From assembly GCA_031549925.1 (NCBI GenBank), contig JAVBPA010000008.1:1-44781 (forward strand): a stretch of 44,781 nucleotides of DNA. The letters run 5' to 3'. A program made the position numbers and the translations under genes. The notes beneath the pieces are model-generated. The model worked only from the letters and a program-made list of their open reading frames with translations, searched no databases and had not been told where the DNA came from. Source of the stretch: JAVBPA01 sp031549925. GTDB taxonomy: Bacteria > Bacillota > Clostridia > Oscillospirales > CAG-272. Position 1 is the first letter of the stretch. Every line of letters begins with the position of its first letter. Below are positions 1 to 9,233 of this stretch, one piece after another.

Positions 1-1252
1 TGCGTATTAAAATTCCGTTAGAATTGTATTTTATTTTTTTCGTTATATTTTCATTGTTTAATTCATTATAATTTATTAAATAAATATTTCCGTCCGTATT
101 ATCATAATAATCTTTTTTTATTGTCATTGTCATATCATTAGTTTCATTTTCAGCATCAAAAACATCTATTTCCCCGATGAAACGTTTTTCATACAAAGTA
201 TAATAAATACAATCGTATGTAAGCTGATAATCGATAACTTTTCCGTCAACATTCAATTTTCGCGGTATTCTGTCAACAACTTCATTTTCAGTGTAATCTG
301 TGGGGCGTATTCTATAAAGATCTCCCCCTTTATTAGTATCATAATCGCTATAACAAATAAAATATAAATATTTCATATCGTTGTCATATTGAAATTTATC
401 TATATATGTATATTTTTTTTCAAGATCTATATTTAAATTTAATACTTCAGTTTTGCTTTCTTCCGAATAATCAAGATCATAACTAAATATCACATTATTG
501 TTATCACTAGTATATATCCTATCATTAAAAACATCAAAAATATACGGAGGTTTTTCAATTACAGCAAGAGTTTCCGTTATGTTTCTGTCTATGTTATATC
601 TTCGTAAAAATATTTCAACTTTTCCGGCTGATTGTTCAGTTGCATCGTTGATTATATATTCATAAAAATATACGTTCTTTTGGTAAGGATATATAAACAG
701 ATATCCGTTTGAATATGAAGTATCATACAAATCTGTATTCATATCGATTTTATAAGTATACAGCTTGTCAAAAGAACGATTATATAAATTATATCTTGCT
801 ACGCTGTATTCTCCTTCATCATTTAATCTTTCATCCTGATATGACCCGTATATATAACCTTCATAATCGATACGCATATTTGACGAAAAGCGGGTAAGTT
901 CGCATTTTTCTGTGTAGTTTAATTCATTATGCAAACATCTTTTATTATTACAAATTATTTTGGCTTTACCTGTGTCGTATTCGATGTAAGCAACATTATT
1001 ATAGTAATCTGTAATCAAAGATTTTTTCAATTGTTCTTTAAATTTATAATAAATTCTTCCGCCTACATTTATATAGGGTGCACTCGGGTTGATATAATCT
1101 GTGTCATTATCATATTCATAAAATATATGACCGGATTCGTAAACATCTTTATTTGAATTGATAACAATATTTATTATAACAACAATTGCTATTAATGATA
1201 AAATTATTATTACCGCTGCCGTTATCTTTTTTTTATTAAATATTTTCGACAT
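1..1252 (-). CDS. Membrane-anchored propeller-like protein (DUF5050-like), 3' end outside window
   Basis: This frame stays open for 417 codons from an ATG at 1252 to the window edge, so the C terminus is missing. The start follows an AGAAGGG ribosome binding site and a consensus promoter. The N terminus is a short Lys-rich stretch and one hydrophobic helix (about residues 10-30), so the rest should lie outside the membrane. The ectodomain is rich in Tyr, Asp and Asn and has repeated short 'YxY' beta-strand-like blocks, as in the DUF5050 / beta-propeller proteins common in Clostridia. A motif CNNKRCLHNE near residue 103 matches the C-x4-C-x-H signature I associate with those proteins. No lipobox is seen. 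Function is unknown; a surface sensor or binding protein is a guess. Confidence 0.65.
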   Translation of the reverse strand, partial: MSKIFNKKKITAAVIIILSLIAIVVIINIVINSNKDVYESGHIFYEYDNDTDYINPSAPYINVGGRIYYKFKEQLKKSLITDYYNNVAYIEYDTGKAKIICNNKRCLHNELNYTEKCELTRFSSNMRIDYEGYIYGSYQDERLNDEGEYSVARYNLYNRSFDKLYTYKIDMNTDLYDTSYSNGYLFIYPYQKNVYFYEYIINDATEQSAGKVEIFLRRYNIDRNITETLAVIEKPPYIFDVFNDRIYTSDNNNVIFSYDLDYSEESKTEVLNLNIDLEKKYTYIDKFQYDNDMKYLYFICYSDYDTNKGGDLYRIRPTDYTENEVVDRIPRKLNVDGKVIDYQLTYDCIYYTLYEKRFIGEIDVFDAENETNDMTMTIKKDYYDNTDGNIYLINYNELNNENITKKIKYNSNGILIR

Positions 1253-1285
1253 AATATACCCTTCTCTTATTATAATATTTATTAT

Positions 1286-1314
1286 ATTATAACATGATGT
1301 TTTACATATGTCAA
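1286..1314 (-). promoter_or_regulatory. Sigma-A promoter of the propeller-like gene
   Basis: On the minus strand TTGACA (1314-1309) and TATAAT (1291-1286) are separated by exactly 17 bases. Transcription would start near 1280, giving a leader of about 28 bases that contains the ribosome binding site. Both boxes match the consensus perfectly. Confidence 0.8.
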
Positions 1315-1320
1315 TCGTAT

Positions 1321-2259
1321 TTACGCAATAATAGATGTAATATATATTATCGCGGGAAGAGTTAAACAGGATAACAGTGTAGCCATACCTACAGCATGAG
1401 CGGCAAAATCAGGTGCGATTTCATGTTTTTCCGCAAACATTGCAACATTTGCGGCTGTCGGAAGTCCGCTCATTACCGAAGCAAATAGAATCATATTATA
1501 TTCAAGCCCTGCTAATTTTGCCGCTGAAATAATAATAAAAGGAATTATAATTAATTTTATCAGACAAAAATAATAAACTTTTAAATTTGTTATTAGTTTG
1601 ATCGGTTTTATTGTTGCGATAGTACCTCCGATTATAAGCATTGATACAGGAGTGCAAAGCGAACCGATATAACCTGCGGCTCCCAGCAGGGGAGATGGTA
1701 ATTTAATATTAATCATAAAAAGAACAAGCCCGATCGCACATGGAATCGTTCCGTAATTTATAATTATTTTTTTAAAATTCATTTTAATACCACTGCGTCC
1801 GCGTCCCAGTAAAAGCATACCGTATGTCCACTGTATTAAATTAAAAACTATGATATAAAAAGAAGCCCAAAACCCTCCTATATCTCCAAACAAAGCTTTC
1901 AATACGGGAATACCCAAAAACCCGCAATTAGCAAACAACAAACCGAATTCAGTTATTGTTTTTTCATCTTTATTTTTTATTTTTAGAACAGAAATAAAAG
2001 CTATACCGGCAGTTATTGCATGAATTATGACGCCTATTCCGATTATAAAAAAGCCTTGGTTTAGTTTTTCTTTTGAATATTCGATATTTATAATTGAAGA
2101 GACAATTAAAAAAGGCTGAGCAATACATATTATAATATCAGAAAGTCTTTTTTGCGTTTCTTTCGATAGAAATCCAAATTTACCTGCTATATAACCGACG
2201 CATATAACCAAAAACATAGTGGCAACAGTTTCTGTTACCACTCCGATATTATAATTCAA
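1321..2259 (-). CDS. AEC family transporter (auxin efflux carrier / malate permease type)
   Basis: The 312-residue protein has about ten hydrophobic helices in two halves, the usual size and layout of the AEC (Mem_trans) family. Family-like features are an IAQPF segment near residue 47, the NCGFLGIP segment at 111-118 and a SGLPTAANVA segment near the C terminus. The family exports or imports small carboxylates and related solutes; the substrate cannot be read from sequence. The start is TTG at 2259, inside the last codons of the upstream uracil-DNA glycosylase gene (11-base overlap), with GGGGAA upstream, so translation is probably coupled. The next Met (residue 15) would cut into the first helix, which supports the TTG. 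Confidence 0.85.
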   Translation of the reverse strand: MNYNIGVVTETVATMFLVICVGYIAGKFGFLSKETQKRLSDIIICIAQPFLIVSSIINIEYSKEKLNQGFFIIGIGVIIHAITAGIAFISVLKIKNKDEKTITEFGLLFANCGFLGIPVLKALFGDIGGFWASFYIIVFNLIQWTYGMLLLGRGRSGIKMNFKKIIINYGTIPCAIGLVLFMINIKLPSPLLGAAGYIGSLCTPVSMLIIGGTIATIKPIKLITNLKVYYFCLIKLIIIPFIIISAAKLAGLEYNMILFASVMSGLPTAANVAMFAEKHEIAPDFAAHAVGMATLLSCLTLPAIIYITSIIA

Positions 2260-2812
2260 TACCTAATTCCCCGCATTTCGCTTTAATATTTTTCATATCA
2301 ATGAGCATATCATCTTTTTTACGGGGATCACGCAGCAAAAGCGAAGGATGATAAACCGCACACATTTGAATATTTCCGCGTTCAAACCAAACTCCGTGTT
2401 CCTGTGTTATACGGAAATCCGGTTTTATCAGCCTCATTGCGGATATTCTTCCGAGACATACAATAATTTTTGGACGAAGAAGCTTTGTTTGTTCACGCAG
2501 CCATCCGATACAGCTATCCTGTTCTATCGGAAGCGGATCACGGTTTTGCGGAGGACGGCATTTTAACATATTTGCTATGTAAATTGAATTACGGTCGATT
2601 TCAACCGCAAATAAAAATTTATCAAAAAGCTTCCCTGCTCTTCCCACGAAAGGTATACCGGATAAATCCTCTTCTTCTCCGGGAGCTTCTCCTATAAACA
2701 TTATACCGTTTGTTTTTTTGCTTCCGCAACCGACAACGCATTTTGTTTTTGTTTTATACAATTCACATTTTGTACAACCTAAACACCCGGATTCAAGCTC
2801 GTCCCATGTCAT
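2249..2812 (-). CDS. Uracil-DNA glycosylase, family 4 (4Fe-4S type)
   Basis: The 187-residue protein removes uracil from DNA to start base excision repair. Family 4 marks are all present: motif GEAPGEEED (41-49) followed by GIPFVGRAGKL, a KCRPPQNRDP block (84-93), and the HPS motif with His155. The four likely iron-sulfur ligands are Cys13, Cys16, Cys85 and Cys101. Extra cysteines at 10, 25 and 29 are not typical ligands. Length fits the short bacterial family 4/5 enzymes. It is the first gene of a two-gene unit with the AEC transporter and has an AAAGAG ribosome binding site nine bases before the ATG. Confidence 0.93.
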   Translation of the reverse strand: MTWDELESGCLGCTKCELYKTKTKCVVGCGSKKTNGIMFIGEAPGEEEDLSGIPFVGRAGKLFDKFLFAVEIDRNSIYIANMLKCRPPQNRDPLPIEQDSCIGWLREQTKLLRPKIIVCLGRISAMRLIKPDFRITQEHGVWFERGNIQMCAVYHPSLLLRDPRKKDDMLIDMKNIKAKCGELGIEL

Positions 2813-2848
2813 ATATTTTTACTCTTTCTTATTACTTTTTATAAATAC

Positions 2849-2857
2849 ATTATAACA
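2849..2857 (-). promoter_or_regulatory. Extended -10 promoter for the glycosylase-AEC unit
   Basis: Minus strand reads TG-T-TATAAT (extended -10) about 37 bases before the glycosylase ATG. The -35 region (TGGATT near 2877-2872) is poor, as is common when TGn precedes the -10. Inferred from consensus only. Confidence 0.5.
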
Positions 2858-2965
2858 TAAATGTTTTTAATAATCCATTTAATAATATAAAATCCTTATA
2901 TAATTCTAATTTTTTTGTTTCCTATAAAATATATTTAATATTATATTTTACACAAATAATACGGA

Positions 2966-3003
2966 CAGACACACCCTTTTTTACATGAGTGTGTCTTTTT
3001 GTT
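2966..3003 (+). terminator. Rho-independent terminator, plus-strand orientation, no plus-strand gene upstream
   Basis: AGACACAC and GTGTGTCT form an 8-bp stem around a loop of about 14 bases, followed on the plus strand by TTTTTGTTTTT. On the minus strand the stem is followed by GTCCG, without a T tract. It lies just past the minus-strand MecA-like gene, but its T tract faces the wrong way for that gene. Confidence 0.6.
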
Positions 3004-3016
3004 TTTATTAAATATT

Positions 3017-3598
3017 TTATTTTAATGCTGCCATAACATTTACAGCATCTCCCAAACGGATATTTTTACAATGCTCCGTAATATATGTATAAAAACCGGA
3101 TGTACATTTTCCTCCGTATTCACAAAGCAAATCATAATTTCCGCATTTGTATTCCAGAATAAGATAATACTTTTTCGTTCCGGATTCATCGCACCATACA
3201 CTGCTTTGTCCCCGGTATCCGCTTTCGCACATACGTACACAAGCTGATATTAAATCATTTATTTCGTTAAAACGATAAATATCACGGATATATTCCGAGG
3301 GAGGTTTTAAAGAAAATGAAACTGAACCGTTTTGAAATTCGCTGCCGTTTTGCTGCATAAGCTTTGTTACATACATTTCGCAGCCTCCGGCTTTTGAAGG
3401 ATATATCTGTATAAAAATACGGTCTGTTGCCGCGTCGAATCCTGTTTTATGTTTTGCCGCATCCAATATGTCCCAAAAAGCTCTTCGTGTTTCTGTGTTG
3501 TCATAGTCAATATTATCGCATGTTAGCGAATATGACGCCATATCATCGCGGGTTAGCATGATTTTTAATTTACTGTTATTTATCAGTATCAAGTCCAT
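3017..3598 (-). CDS. mecA: MecA-like adaptor protein
   Basis: The 193-residue protein resembles the MecA/YpbH family, adaptors that deliver substrates to ClpCP and were first described as negative regulators of competence. The N-terminal part (about 1-45, with LKIMLTRDDM) matches the substrate-binding domain. After a short linker the C-terminal part shows the family course: FNEINDLISAC near 113, YYLILEY near 143, and a terminal EHCKNIRLGDAV like the EHGK-I-AV ending of MecA. It is slightly shorter than Bacillus MecA (about 218). GGAGAG lies nine bases before the ATG at 3598. A shorter same-strand reading in another frame is a shadow. The ClpC partner is not in this window. Confidence 0.8.
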   Translation of the reverse strand: MDLILINNSKLKIMLTRDDMASYSLTCDNIDYDNTETRRAFWDILDAAKHKTGFDAATDRIFIQIYPSKAGGCEMYVTKLMQQNGSEFQNGSVSFSLKPPSEYIRDIYRFNEINDLISACVRMCESGYRGQSSVWCDESGTKKYYLILEYKCGNYDLLCEYGGKCTSGFYTYITEHCKNIRLGDAVNVMAALK

Positions 3599-3777
3599 AT
3601 ACTGTTTCTCTCCGTTTCCAGTTCCTGTAATATTGATAATGAGTTTATTTTATATTTTGCGGTAATAATTTTTCTTTTTATATCCGAATATGTTTTACTC
3701 ATTATATTATAAGCTAAACGGAGCAAAAATGTAACCATTAATTTATGGTAAATATTACGCCATAATTTTTAAAGCTA

Positions 3778-6700
3778 TCAATTAATTATAAACTTTTCCT
3801 GAGCGTGGTAAAAATTCAATATTCCCTCCGCAATTCCTTCAGCAGATTTTTTTATTCCGGAAGTGCTTGTCATAACATTGTATTCTTCCACACAAGTCAT
3901 AAAACTTACTTCAACTAATGTTGACGGGAATTTCGGATTGCGTACCATCGCCAGCCTTTGAGTGGTTGGGGTTCGTTCAAACCTGTTTAGAGCTTTAGCA
4001 GTCGCTGCTGAAACCGATTCTGTCAAAAGCTTACCGGCATCAGAAAAATAAAGTCCGACAAGTCCGCGTATTTTCGTTATATCCGTATTTAAATTCATCG
4101 AGTTCTGATGAACTGAAACGCAAAGATCCGGTTCAATTTTATTTAATAATATCAATCTTTCATTGATAACCACAGTCGAATCATCTTCACGCGTAAGTAT
4201 AACATTTGCACCGTAATTATTAAGAATATCACGGAGAGCTAAAACAACATTCAAATTTATGATTTTTTCATTAAATTCTGCATTCGGACCCGAGGCACCT
4301 GTTTCGTTTCCGCCATGCCCTGCGTCAAGAATTATTGTTTTGCCGGAAAGAGGTTTATCGCCTTCGGCAAGAGAAACGGGATTTCTGAATGTAGCTATAA
4401 CCTGTCCCGTTCCGTATGAATATTCAAACCCGTAGAAATTGGATATATTTATTAGTTTTAAATATATACGGAAGCTATTGTCCTGCGGTCCGTTTCCGAC
4501 TCTTGCTTCTGAGAACAACGGATTTTTACCTATTTTTACTTCTTTAATGGATGACGAAACATTATACAATGTAACAATAAATTCACCCTCGCTTATATAA
4601 CCGTTGAGAGGTACATTTTCCGCAGAATTTATTATAAGTTTTGTTGTATTGTTTTCATTGGTAATTTCTGCCGATGTAATCGCAGCAGCTGCCGAAACGG
4701 AAGAATCAATACGTTTTACATTATTTTGCGAGATATATCCTCCCATACGCAGCTTATAATAACCGTCGGAAAGTCTTACAGCATAATCTCTCATACCGGT
4801 TACAGCCGGTGTGTAATCATCATAATACCAACTGTCTGAAGAAACTTTCAATTCGCTGTCGTCCGCTGTAACTTCAACAGCGCAAACTACAGATGCCTTT
4901 TTTATTGATACTGATGCGCCTGTTAAAGCAGCAGTTTCGTTTCCTCTGACCGCTTTATATTCGATTTTACCTAAATCTTTTATTTCAGCGGAAGTTGTTG
5001 AAGGTAATTTGTATGTAGCGGAATATGAAGCAACCATATAATCAGCGTTATTAGGAGGAGTTGTTGTCTGTTCTAGTTTTATTGATACACCTCCGAGCGT
5101 AGCAGTTACTGTACTTTTTGAAGGTGCTTTTACTTGAACAGTGATAATTTCTCCGCCTTCCAGCATGTAATCATTTGCCGGAACAGGGGAAGTCATCATA
5201 AATTTATCGTATGTAGCCCAAGTAGTTTGTTGATTTGAGGGGATTTTATTATTAATTTTATATATTGTATCAACGCCGTTCTGCGTAAAGGTAAATGAGT
5301 TTAATCCGGTTTTTAATGTAACATAGGCGGAAAAATAACCTTGTTTAGTTTTTGAAAGTGGTTTTCCGTCCATGTATACGGAATATGCCGGATCAGCTTT
5401 ACCCAAAATAAATGTGGAGTCAAGATTTTGCGATGAGCCGTTGGGCGGATATGTAACAGAAACTGTTGTTCCGTCTGAAACCGGATCTGTGTAAATAATA
5501 TGGTTTTCGTATGCTGTTTTGAGCTGTTCTTGCAAATTCATATCGTTTGCTTTTATTGCGGAATAACCGTAATGTATGCTTCCGCGGTATGAAGCCTCGC
5601 TTCTCGCGTATTCAATTTGCAGCAATATTTCATTTGAAGAATTCCATTCCGCTGAACGGTAAGCGGCATGTGATATTAATAAATCTACATTTGTTCCGTC
5701 GCATTGTGCGTTCCACCAACGGGTTAACACATCGAATTTCGCAACAGCCGTTGAAAACTGCCAATATATTTGAGGAGCTATAAAATCAATATATCCGCCT
5801 TTTATCCACGAAAGTGCGTCGCAATATATCGAAGTATATGAATTTAAACCTTTTGTTTCGCTTCCGCCGTTTTTACCGTCGTCATTCTGCCAGATACCAA
5901 ACGGTGCAATACCGAACTTACAATCAGTTCGTATATTTTTTATGGATTTATAACAAAGCTCCACCATTTTATTTACATTATCACGCCGCCAGTCATTTAT
6001 ATCCGAAAAATTTTTACCGTATGTTTTATAAGAAGACGCATCGTCAAAAACCGCGTTTTTAACTTGATAAGGATAAAAATAATCGTCAAATATAACTCCG
6101 TCCACCGGATAACGGGAAACTATTTCCGCAACTCCGTCAGCTATCAAACTACGCACAGCAGGTATTCCCGCGTTAAAATAGAGTTTTCCGTCAGCATAAG
6201 GAACAGTCCATTCAGGATGTTTTCTAGCCGGATTTGATGACCCCAATGCTTTTGTATCATGCGAGGGATTATCTGCCGTACCATATGTAACACGCAGCGG
6301 ATTTACCCAAGCATAAAGCAAAATATTGTTTTCATGAGCTTTTTGCGTTATATATTCAAGCGGATCAAATCCGCCGGGGAATGAGGAATTTTGTGTTTTT
6401 ACAAAGTACGTTGAAAGAGGAAAAATCGAAGAATCATAAAGTGCGTCGGCAGTCGGCCTTACTTGAAAATATATCGCATTTAAATTATATTCTTTAACAT
6501 TGTTAATTATATCGTCAATTTCAGCTCGCAATTCATCAGCACCGAGACCGGTTTTTGAAGGGAAATCTATATTATTTACCGTTGCTATCCATATTCCTCT
6601 TATTTCGCTGTTCGGATCCAAAATATTAGTCGTGGGATCATCAATTTTTACTGGTTGTGCCATAATATTCGGTTTATCCTTTGTTATGTATAAACTTTCA

Positions 6701-6813
6701 TCGTTTCTTTTTATTAATATGTATATTCCGGAAATAAAGGCTAACATTAAAACAGCTGATAAACTAATAGTTATTATTCTATTATAAAGCGGTGTCATAA
6801 CTTTGGGCTCCAC
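3778..6813 (-). CDS. Secreted fusion: GHL10 family glycoside hydrolase plus N-acetylmuramoyl-L-alanine amidase
   Basis: This 1011-residue protein has a membrane anchor or signal helix (about 12-34) and then a GHL10 (DUF187, YngK-like) TIM-barrel glycosidase domain from about 70 to 430, opening with GIWIATVNN and containing YFQVRPTADALY and the YAWVNPLR strand. A middle section of about 390 residues looks like beta-sandwich / Ig-like and AMIN-like modules. The last 188 residues are an Amidase_3 domain with zinc ligands in LDAGHGG (His833), NEK (Glu849) and SVHQNS (His902), and catalytic Glu968 in LVEVSF. Together they could cut both glycan and peptide stem of peptidoglycan. The start is GTG at 6813 with AGGAGA seven bases upstream; the ATG five codons on lacks such a site. 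Confidence 0.88.
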   Translation of the reverse strand: MEPKVMTPLYNRIITISLSAVLMLAFISGIYILIKRNDESLYITKDKPNIMAQPVKIDDPTTNILDPNSEIRGIWIATVNNIDFPSKTGLGADELRAEIDDIINNVKEYNLNAIYFQVRPTADALYDSSIFPLSTYFVKTQNSSFPGGFDPLEYITQKAHENNILLYAWVNPLRVTYGTADNPSHDTKALGSSNPARKHPEWTVPYADGKLYFNAGIPAVRSLIADGVAEIVSRYPVDGVIFDDYFYPYQVKNAVFDDASSYKTYGKNFSDINDWRRDNVNKMVELCYKSIKNIRTDCKFGIAPFGIWQNDDGKNGGSETKGLNSYTSIYCDALSWIKGGYIDFIAPQIYWQFSTAVAKFDVLTRWWNAQCDGTNVDLLISHAAYRSAEWNSSNEILLQIEYARSEASYRGSIHYGYSAIKANDMNLQEQLKTAYENHIIYTDPVSDGTTVSVTYPPNGSSQNLDSTFILGKADPAYSVYMDGKPLSKTKQGYFSAYVTLKTGLNSFTFTQNGVDTIYKINNKIPSNQQTTWATYDKFMMTSPVPANDYMLEGGEIITVQVKAPSKSTVTATLGGVSIKLEQTTTPPNNADYMVASYSATYKLPSTTSAEIKDLGKIEYKAVRGNETAALTGASVSIKKASVVCAVEVTADDSELKVSSDSWYYDDYTPAVTGMRDYAVRLSDGYYKLRMGGYISQNNVKRIDSSVSAAAAITSAEITNENNTTKLIINSAENVPLNGYISEGEFIVTLYNVSSSIKEVKIGKNPLFSEARVGNGPQDNSFRIYLKLINISNFYGFEYSYGTGQVIATFRNPVSLAEGDKPLSGKTIILDAGHGGNETGASGPNAEFNEKIINLNVVLALRDILNNYGANVILTREDDSTVVINERLILLNKIEPDLCVSVHQNSMNLNTDITKIRGLVGLYFSDAGKLLTESVSAATAKALNRFERTPTTQRLAMVRNPKFPSTLVEVSFMTCVEEYNVMTSTSGIKKSAEGIAEGILNFYHAQEKFIIN

Positions 6814-7279
6814 TTGAAATTCTCCTATATTTATAATATATTCTTATGATTCATATATAATACTTATTTTCATAATAACAGATATTTTATATTTTTTCAA
6901 CAAATATTTTGAAAATAATTATCGTATAGTAAAAAAATTCGAAAATACATTTTCCATTAAATAAAATTTATTATATATATGGATATATTTTATAAATATT
7001 ACAGCGGTTAAAATTTGAAAAAACAAAAAATATGCTTTTTATAAAAAGCTTTATATTAAAAATATAAATTATAATAACCCAATTTAAAATCAGTCTGTCA
7101 CAAAGCATATAAAACCCATTTTAAAATATAATCAGGCTTTTTTAATTTTCTTAAATTTATTATAATATTTGTTTAACACAAAAATATTTATAAACTAAGT
7201 TTTTCAATAAAAATTAAAACTCCGCAATGAATATAAAAATAAACCTGCGGAGTTATATAAAATTTTTACTTTATAGTTT
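6814..7279. other. AT-rich intergenic gap, 466 bases
   Basis: No credible reading frame on either strand. It holds the ribosome binding site of the glycosidase-amidase gene at its left end, a perfect 16-base palindrome at 7034-7049 (two GCTTTTT arms), and the terminator of the P-loop gene at 7218-7254. A promoter for the minus-strand glycosidase-amidase gene must lie here, but I could not pick a convincing pair of boxes. Confidence 0.6.
7205..7254 (-). terminator. Rho-independent terminator after the P-loop ATPase gene
   Basis: Minus strand: AACTCCGCA and TGCGGAGTT form a 9-bp GC-containing stem around an AT loop of about 19 bases, followed by TTAATTTTTATT. It lies 26 bases past the stop of the P-loop gene, where the pgi unit should end. 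Confidence 0.8.
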
Positions 7280-7696
7280 TTAATATTCCATCATATAAGG
7301 ACGCAAGGATACGGGAATTTCTTCATCGGAGATCGAAGATGTGATTGTTATTTGAATGTTTTGGCTTTCGGCAAATTTATCGAGATTCAATACAAGATCA
7401 GCAAATTCTTTCACATTATAATCGCATATTTTCAAAGCTGAATCAATAAAAATATGTGTTACATCATGATTGCTTGCATAAATACCCGAAATAAATCCGA
7501 ATAAAGAACGCGCTTCAAATACCATATAATCGTTTGTGTCGATAAGCCGCACTTGATATTTTATTTCACGAATAAGTTTTTTGCCTTTCTCTACGCATAC
7601 TACCGCTCCGTCAGTTTTATCAAGTGCGCCGTTCACCATGTCGATAAGCAGTTTAGTTTTACCGGTTCCCTTTACTCCGAGAATTAATTGAACCAT
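7280..7696 (-). CDS. Small P-loop ATPase of unknown role
   Basis: The 138-residue protein starts with a clear Walker A motif, GVKGTGKT (7-14), and has a Walker B-like HIFIDS strand ending at Asp85. The rest is compact alpha/beta, reminiscent of a minimal thymidine-kinase or RecA-like fold, but it has no zinc ribbon and no other enzyme motif, so I do not assign a reaction. A strong AAAGGAGG site lies eight bases before the ATG. The gene sits 43 bases after pgi on the same strand and is followed by a terminator, so it is probably co-transcribed with pgi. Conserved hypothetical ATPases of this size occur in Clostridia (from memory). Confidence 0.75.
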   Translation of the reverse strand: MVQLILGVKGTGKTKLLIDMVNGALDKTDGAVVCVEKGKKLIREIKYQVRLIDTNDYMVFEARSLFGFISGIYASNHDVTHIFIDSALKICDYNVKEFADLVLNLDKFAESQNIQITITSSISDEEIPVSLRPYMMEY

Positions 7697-7739
7697 TGCA
7701 AAATCCTCCTTTTGTAATTTTATTATTCTTTATTTTTGT

Positions 7740-9059
7740 TTATTCTGGTTTTCCGAGCATTTGAAACATATTTTTTTTGTATTCTTCCACACCGGGCTGA
7801 TCAAAAGGATTTACACCTAAGATATAACCGGATATAGCACATGACAATTCAAAAAAGTATACCATATATCCAAATTCATACGCACTGCGTTTTTTCAAAT
7901 CAAGAACATAACACGGAACATTTCCGATATCAGAATGTGCCTGCGCGGTTGCTTTGAAAGCAACGTCATTTATTTCATGGATAGTTTTCCCTTTGAGATA
8001 ATTAAGTCCGTCCGGATCTCCTTCTATTGGTTCTATTGTCAAATGATCAACCTTAGATTGTATAACACGCAATGTTGTTTCGAAAATATTCCTTTTTCCG
8101 TCTTGGACAATCTGACCAAGCGAATGTAGATCGGTAGTATTTACAACAGAAACAGGGAATATTCCCTTCTTGTCTTTCCCTTCGCTCTCACCGAACAATT
8201 GTTTCCACCATTCCGCGATCATTGTAAGGGAAGGCTCGTATACCGTTAAAATTTCGATAACCTTATTATCAAGCTCATACATCATATTACGGACTGCCGC
8301 ATATCTGCACGCGCTGTTCTGTTTCATATCAAAAACAGAAAGTTCGTTCATTGCGTCTTCGGCTCCCGCCATAATGTTATCTATATCAATACCCGCTACC
8401 GCTATCGGAAGCAATCCTACCGCTGTCAAAACTGAATATCTTCCGCCGATGTTTTCCGGAATTGCAAAGGTTTCATATTTTTCTTTATCCGCATATTCAC
8501 GCAATTTTCCATGTAAACTGTCAGTTGTTGCAAATATTCTTTTATTTACTTCCGGACCTTTATCATTTTTCGCTTGCTCTTCGACTAATTTTTTAAAAAT
8601 TCTAAACGCTATTGCCGGTTCCGTAGTAGTTCCCGATTTTGAAATTACATTTATATAAACCCTTTTATTTTTACAAATTTCATATAATTCGGAAATCGCG
8701 GCTTCACTTATTGTATTGCCTGTGAAATATATTTCCGGTTCATTTTTATTTTTTATCAAATTATAATTATTGGATCGTACAAAATCAATCGCCGCCCGAG
8801 CTCCGAGATATGATCCGCCGATTCCGATAACTAAAAATACATCGCATTCTTTTCTGATTCTTGCTGCAGTTTCTTTAATTTTAGCAAATTCTTCCTTATC
8901 ATAATTTTTAGGGAGGTCTTTCCATCCGAGCATAGCCTTGGGATTATTTGCGTCTTTATTAATTTTATTAAAAACAGCTTCCGTTTTTTCTTTATATTTC
9001 ATTATATCATTTTCTGATACAAATTTTTTAGCAAAACCAATATTGAATTTCAGTGACAT
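7740..9059 (-). CDS. pgi: Glucose-6-phosphate isomerase
   Basis: The 439-residue protein interconverts glucose 6-phosphate and fructose 6-phosphate in glycolysis and gluconeogenesis. It has the short Firmicute form of the enzyme. Visible signatures are GIGGSYLG (79-86), the phosphate-binding SKSGTTTE (140-147), GGRYSVLTAVGLLP (205-218, the PROSITE-type signature), the base Glu291 in GESEGK and His312. A GGAG site lies seven bases before the ATG. It leads a probable two-gene unit with the small P-loop ATPase downstream. Nothing is missing or unusual. Confidence 0.97.
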   Translation of the reverse strand: MSLKFNIGFAKKFVSENDIMKYKEKTEAVFNKINKDANNPKAMLGWKDLPKNYDKEEFAKIKETAARIRKECDVFLVIGIGGSYLGARAAIDFVRSNNYNLIKNKNEPEIYFTGNTISEAAISELYEICKNKRVYINVISKSGTTTEPAIAFRIFKKLVEEQAKNDKGPEVNKRIFATTDSLHGKLREYADKEKYETFAIPENIGGRYSVLTAVGLLPIAVAGIDIDNIMAGAEDAMNELSVFDMKQNSACRYAAVRNMMYELDNKVIEILTVYEPSLTMIAEWWKQLFGESEGKDKKGIFPVSVVNTTDLHSLGQIVQDGKRNIFETTLRVIQSKVDHLTIEPIEGDPDGLNYLKGKTIHEINDVAFKATAQAHSDIGNVPCYVLDLKKRSAYEFGYMVYFFELSCAISGYILGVNPFDQPGVEEYKKNMFQMLGKPE

Positions 9060-9233
9060 TTTAAACTCCGGTTTTATAATATATTGTTTGGCAGAAACAT
9101 TATTATTTTTTCCGCCGCACTTATTATATATTATATTACTCCAAAAACCGATTTTTTACAAGATGATTTTATGAATTTATATTTAAAAATCCAAATTAAA
9201 CTATTTATAATTATATAAAATTATTTATATTTT

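Noticed and set aside
7034..7049. Perfect 16-base palindrome as an operator
   Set aside because: All but four bases are A or T, it is far from both starts, and no second copy was seen.
8170..8658. 162-codon plus-strand open frame inside pgi
   Set aside because: It lies fully opposite a certain gene, has no ribosome binding site and its low-complexity Ser/Phe-rich product looks like an antisense reading.
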